This document shows positions 61,126-64,000 of a DNA stretch of 64,000 nt, piece by piece. A model generated the notes under the pieces. That model made no database searches, had not been told where the DNA came from, and saw only the letters and a list, made by a program, of their open reading frames with translations. Origin of the DNA: Lactobacillus gigeriorum DSM 23908 = CRBIP 24.85 (GTDB lineage: Bacteria > Bacillota > Bacilli > Lactobacillales > Lactobacillaceae). The stretch covers positions 1-64,000 of the forward strand of contig NZ_CAKC01000086.1 of the NCBI RefSeq assembly GCF_000296855.1, read 5' to 3'. Positions within the stretch are counted from its first letter, which is position 1, and each line of letters opens with the position of its first letter. Made by a program: the position numbers and the translations under genes.

Positions 61126-61798
61126 ATCTCTTCTTAGTTAGCATCCCATCCATCATTTCATAGATGTGATCGGCATATTTTTCCAAACGCGGGTCGTGTG
61201 TTACCAAAATTACTGCTTTGTCACGCTTTTTTGCCATCTCCGCAAATAACTGTCCTACCTCATTAACATTGCTACTATCTAGTGATGCAGTAGGTTCGTC
61301 AGCCAAAATAATTGCGGGATCAGCATATAGCGCACGGGCAATCGCAACTCTTTGTTGCTGTCCCCCAGATAATTCATTAGGATACTTTTTCACTAAATTG
61401 CTAATGCCCAATTGTTCTAGCAACTGATGCAAGTCTGAGCGACTCAAATTTCCTTGCTTTTTCACTTTATCAACCAAGGTAAATTGATCTTCAACCGTTA
61501 AATAAGGTACCAAATTGTAGGCTTGCAAAATAAAACCCAACTTATTGAGACGTAAATTGCTCGTAGCTTTAGCCGATAGCTTTGTAATTTCCTCGCCATC
61601 AACCTTAACGCTACCTGAACTTGGTTTTTGCAAAGAACCAGCAATCGTCAAAAACGTACTTTTACCAGCACCAGAAGGTCCCATAATTAAAACAACTTCG
61701 CCTTTATTGGCTTGAAAATCAATCCCTTTCAAAGCTGTAACTTGAGCAGTGCCTTTACCATAAATTTTCTTTACATCAGATAATTCAATTGTTGCCAT
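61124..61798 (-). CDS. ABC transporter ATP-binding protein (MacB/LolD-like)
   Basis: ATPase of 224 residues: Walker A G-P-S-G-A-G-K-S-T, signature L-S-G-G-Q-Q-Q-R, Walker B I-I-L-A-D-E-P-T-A-S-L-D and T-H-D. Adjacent FtsX-type permease gene gives a two-gene transporter. ATG 61798 overlaps the permease stop region; AGGTGA serves as ribosome-binding site. Likely exports or extracts a peptide, lipid or antimicrobial. Confidence 0.87.
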   Translation of the reverse strand: MATIELSDVKKIYGKGTAQVTALKGIDFQANKGEVVLIMGPSGAGKSTFLTIAGSLQKPSSGSVKVDGEEITKLSAKATSNLRLNKLGFILQAYNLVPYLTVEDQFTLVDKVKKQGNLSRSDLHQLLEQLGISNLVKKYPNELSGGQQQRVAIARALYADPAIILADEPTASLDSSNVNEVGQLFAEMAKKRDKAVILVTHDPRLEKYADHIYEMMDGMLTKKR

Positions 61799-61799
61799 C

Positions 61800-62861
61800 T
61801 TATTCACCTATTGCCTTTGCTGGATCTACTTTCAAAATTGAACGTACAGGAATTAAGCTTCCGATAATTCCCATTACCAACATTCCCACTACACCAACGA
61901 TCATAATCAATGGCGTAAATTTCATTGGAACTACTGGTGGCATAGCAATAGTAGTTAATTCCATCAATATCAACCCAATCAGCACGCCACTTAATACCAA
62001 AATTACGGCTTGGCTAATCGTAGCATTGACCAAAGTCTTAGTAGGAATTCCCTGAGCCCGCATTACTGCATAGTTATGCATCTTTTGCATGGTCAAAATA
62101 TAAAGGAAGACGGCAATAATGATCAATGAAATGATCATCAAGAACCCAATCATCATTTCAAAAGTCATATTCTGGGCAGTATAACCTGGCAACTTATTAA
62201 TGAATGTTTTTAATTCATAAGTCTTGGCGTTCTTATGATTGAACTTATAATTAGCATTCTTAGAAATAATCGTTGAAGCTACGACGTTAGGCATCGCTAC
62301 CCGTAACTTTTTCCAAGTAGCAAGACTGCCATACACGATTGGTGCAATATTGATTTTGGCATTTTTAACAAAACCAACAATCTTATACTCTTGCTTAGAA
62401 TCATTCAACTTCAACTTATCACCAAGATGATAACCTTTTTGTTTAAAAGCTTCATCTACAGTTACTTCATGTTGATTCTTAGCTTTGCGTCCGGCAACCA
62501 ATTCTTGACTCTTATAAATAAACTGATTGCTCTTAACGCCTAAAAATTGTGCTGAAATTGAAGTCCGCTTTTTTGACTTAGCAACTACTGACATTTCACC
62601 AACAAATGCTTCATTCTCAGTCAAATCAGCTGCAGCAACATCATCTTTGGTCAAAATCGATTGACTCATGCTGATATTGGCATTTTTATTCAAAACAACT
62701 TTTTGTGCCTGCCATGATTCAATGGCCTCAGTATTCTCATCAGCTAAGCCAATTGCTAGCGAGGACAACATGAAAATTAAGTAGCTGATCAACAAGATCA
62801 TCAAAACGATCAAGCCGTAACGCAACTTCTCGTGTTTAATTTCTTTAAATGCTAAAAACAA
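61800..62861 (-). CDS. FtsX-like ABC transporter permease (DevC/MacB type)
   Basis: Protein of 353 residues with the FtsX plan: one N-terminal helix (about 12-35), a large outside domain (about 36-230) and three C-terminal helices (about 232-254, 272-298, 312-334). It ends with the family tail P-V-R-S-I-L-K-V-D-P-A-K-A-I. The start is TTG 62861, two bases after the tetR stop, so translation is coupled. The middle gene of a tetR-permease-ATPase operon. Confidence 0.83.
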   Translation of the reverse strand: MFLAFKEIKHEKLRYGLIVLMILLISYLIFMLSSLAIGLADENTEAIESWQAQKVVLNKNANISMSQSILTKDDVAAADLTENEAFVGEMSVVAKSKKRTSISAQFLGVKSNQFIYKSQELVAGRKAKNQHEVTVDEAFKQKGYHLGDKLKLNDSKQEYKIVGFVKNAKINIAPIVYGSLATWKKLRVAMPNVVASTIISKNANYKFNHKNAKTYELKTFINKLPGYTAQNMTFEMMIGFLMIISLIIIAVFLYILTMQKMHNYAVMRAQGIPTKTLVNATISQAVILVLSGVLIGLILMELTTIAMPPVVPMKFTPLIMIVGVVGMLVMGIIGSLIPVRSILKVDPAKAIGE

Positions 62862-62863
62862 AG

Positions 62864-63388
62864 CTATTTCATCCCTTTATCGATTAAATCTAAACTCTTC
62901 TTTAACCGATCAAGGAATTCATCTGACAATTCAGGATCATTGAAACAAGCATTAATCGTATCATGACTTAACACCATTGCAACCCAAAATTCCGGATTCA
63001 ACTTCAATGAGTTTTTAGGACTCATTTGCATTACTCCTAGTACGCTTTCATTGCGCAACATATGTAATTTCATCAATGGCTGAAAACGACTATTCTGTGT
63101 CTTTTCCACAAAATCTTTAACGCTTTGATAGAAAAATTCAGGATTAAACTTACCATTAGGTCTGAACCCAGCGTGAATTTCCTTGATGGCTATTCTAAAA
63201 ATATATAGATAAGCATCTGTTAAATCATCAAAGTACTTGTAAAAGGCTCCTCGAGCAATCTCTGCATCTTTTACGATGCGACTAACTTTAGCATCCGTTA
63301 AAGGGTACGTACTAAATTCCTCTAATAATACTTCTGTAATTCGTGCTTTTTTTGCCTCTGGCAAATTTAAAAATGTTGATTTAACCAT
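62864..63388 (-). CDS. TetR-family regulator of the ABC exporter
   Basis: Protein of 174 residues: helix-turn-helix at about 12-58 (I-T-E-V-L-L-E-E-F then V-S-R-I-V-K-D-A-E-I-A-R-G-A-F-Y-K-Y-F) and a divergent ligand domain. ATG 63388 with GAAAGGAT. First gene of the operon it probably represses; two operator-like palindromes lie in its promoter. Confidence 0.85.
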   Translation of the reverse strand: MVKSTFLNLPEAKKARITEVLLEEFSTYPLTDAKVSRIVKDAEIARGAFYKYFDDLTDAYLYIFRIAIKEIHAGFRPNGKFNPEFFYQSVKDFVEKTQNSRFQPLMKLHMLRNESVLGVMQMSPKNSLKLNPEFWVAMVLSHDTINACFNDPELSDEFLDRLKKSLDLIDKGMK

Positions 63389-63403
63389 TTTTTATCCTTT
63401 CGT

Positions 63404-63422
63404 AAGTGACGACATGTCACTT
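63404..63422 (-). promoter_or_regulatory. TetR operator candidate O1
   Basis: Perfect 7-5-7 palindrome AAGTGAC-GACAT-GTCACTT between the promoter and tetR start. Confidence 0.6.
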
Positions 63423-63433
63423 AACGCTAATTA

Positions 63434-63462
63434 TCTTAACAGCACGGTGACATATTGTCAAT
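63434..63462 (-). promoter_or_regulatory. Promoter of the tetR-ABC operon with overlapping operator O2
   Basis: Minus-strand TTGACA (63457-63462), 17-bp spacer, TAAGAT (63434-63439). The palindrome TGACA-TAT-TGTCA (63448-63460) overlaps the -35 and shares the TGAC/GTCA core of O1, centred 41 bp away (about four helical turns). Confidence 0.6.
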
Positions 63463-63479
63463 GTTTTTGATTATCTTTT

Positions 63480-64000
63480 TTACTTAGCTAAAATGCGATT
63501 ATAAAACAACATGCGAGCACTGTTAGGATGACATTCAAACTTAGCCAGCGCACAGTTGTCCATCGTCTGGAAATTTTCCATCTGCCCTTGAGCGACTAAA
63601 CAAGCTGCTAACATTCTGATCAGACTGCCATGACAGATGGCTAATACCTTGCCGTCTGGATACTTAGCAATCACTTCATTTAAAAAGTCTTGGCAGCGTT
63701 CAGCCAAATGCTCAAAACTTTCACCGCTAGGAGCATATTGTAAGTAGCGCTCGTTAACCTTATTCCATTCATCGAAAGCATCAGGATGAGCTTGCTTTAA
63801 TTCGCTAATCAATGCTCCATCCCATTCACCAAAATCAAATTCAGTAATACGTGGCTCAACGTGCAGTTCTTGCTTGCCTTTAGTAAAAATTTCCGCCGTT
63901 TGCTTTGCTCTAGTCAGCGGACTGACAAAAACAATATCATAGGCTTCAGGATCAAATGCTGCTGCAGCTTTGCGCGCATAAGCTTCTCCCGCTTCATTAA
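63480..64000 (-). CDS. Histidine phosphatase (phosphoglycerate mutase-like), truncated by window edge
   Basis: Visible part of about 173 residues: V-S-P-L-T-R-A-K-Q-T-A-E-I-F (phosphate-binding Arg), F-D-F-G-E-W-D-G and the second catalytic His in I-C-H-G-S-L-I-R. The N-terminal R-H-G motif should lie beyond the edge. Gene context does not show whether it acts on 3-phosphoglycerate, small phosphometabolites or proteins. Confidence 0.78.
   Translation of the reverse strand, partial: NEAGEAYARKAAAAFDPEAYDIVFVSPLTRAKQTAEIFTKGKQELHVEPRITEFDFGEWDGALISELKQAHPDAFDEWNKVNERYLQYAPSGESFEHLAERCQDFLNEVIAKYPDGKVLAICHGSLIRMLAACLVAQGQMENFQTMDNCALAKFECHPNSARMLFYNRILAK

Noticed and set aside
1-64000. CRISPR array, tRNA, rRNA, prophage or complete IS element
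   Set aside because: No regularly spaced repeats, tRNA-like folds with CCA-type ends, rRNA stretches, integrase or transposase pair seen on reading; only the partial Rpn-type gene at the left edge is mobile-element related.

Overview
The window is low-GC Firmicute chromosome from a Lactobacillus, most likely the L. gasseri/L. johnsonii neighbourhood. This rests on gene content (SH3-like NlpC/P60 enzymes, PepF, C69 PepD, cytochrome bd without visible haem synthesis, lactate oxidase) and not on a database search. The conserved run rsmG-noc-soj-parB-DUF951-ychF at 48.9-53.5 kb places it beside the replication origin. Most genes lie on the minus strand. I saw no rRNA, tRNA, CRISPR array or complete insertion sequence.

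Layout. 0-3 kb: a partial Rpn-type nuclease and three tandem NlpC/P60 wall hydrolases, each with a WalR-like box upstream. 3-7 kb: guanylate kinase-like protein, a small DUF2187-like protein and poorly known membrane proteins. 7-10.3 kb: a multicopper oxidase, a candidate structured ncRNA and a split ThrE exporter. 10.3-21.5 kb: ABC-F protein and a respiratory island (NDH-2, MenA, polyprenyl synthase, CydABDC). 21.7-29.5 kb: DUF554, an LCP protein, PepF, lactate oxidase and a Mn/Zn ABC importer. 29.7-38.1 kb: fructose operon (fruR-fruK-fruA) and sucrose divergon (scrA / scrB-scrR). 38.1-48.9 kb: small membrane proteins, an XRE/DUF3278 pair, Asp racemase, MurE, a two-component system, a heterodimeric ABC exporter and DUF1129. 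48.9-54.2 kb: origin-proximal partition genes and CvpA. 54.2-57.9 kb: flavin cluster (ApbE, tyrosine phosphatase, two FMN-reductase-like proteins, one frameshifted, TetR). 58-64 kb: PepD, hypotheticals, a TetR-controlled ABC exporter and a partial histidine phosphatase.

Most interesting reading. The multicopper oxidase and the lactate oxidase, about 18 kb apart and from unrelated families, both end in a short tail carrying D-x-x-(S/T)-G-A-S. That is the target motif of the flavin transferase ApbE, which attaches FMN covalently to the last Ser/Thr. The window also encodes an ApbE with no signal peptide, so it should act in the cytoplasm, where both candidates reside. Both genes carry a 13-of-14 cre match at their promoters. 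I infer a catabolite-repressed set of C-terminally flavinylated cytoplasmic oxidases working beside the NDH-2/quinone/cytochrome bd chain.

Other noteworthy signals are a stand-alone structured RNA with a strong promoter and terminator, 10-bp-phased repeats at the fructose operon, a long palindrome at the metal importer promoter, and a dual operator at the terminal tetR gene.
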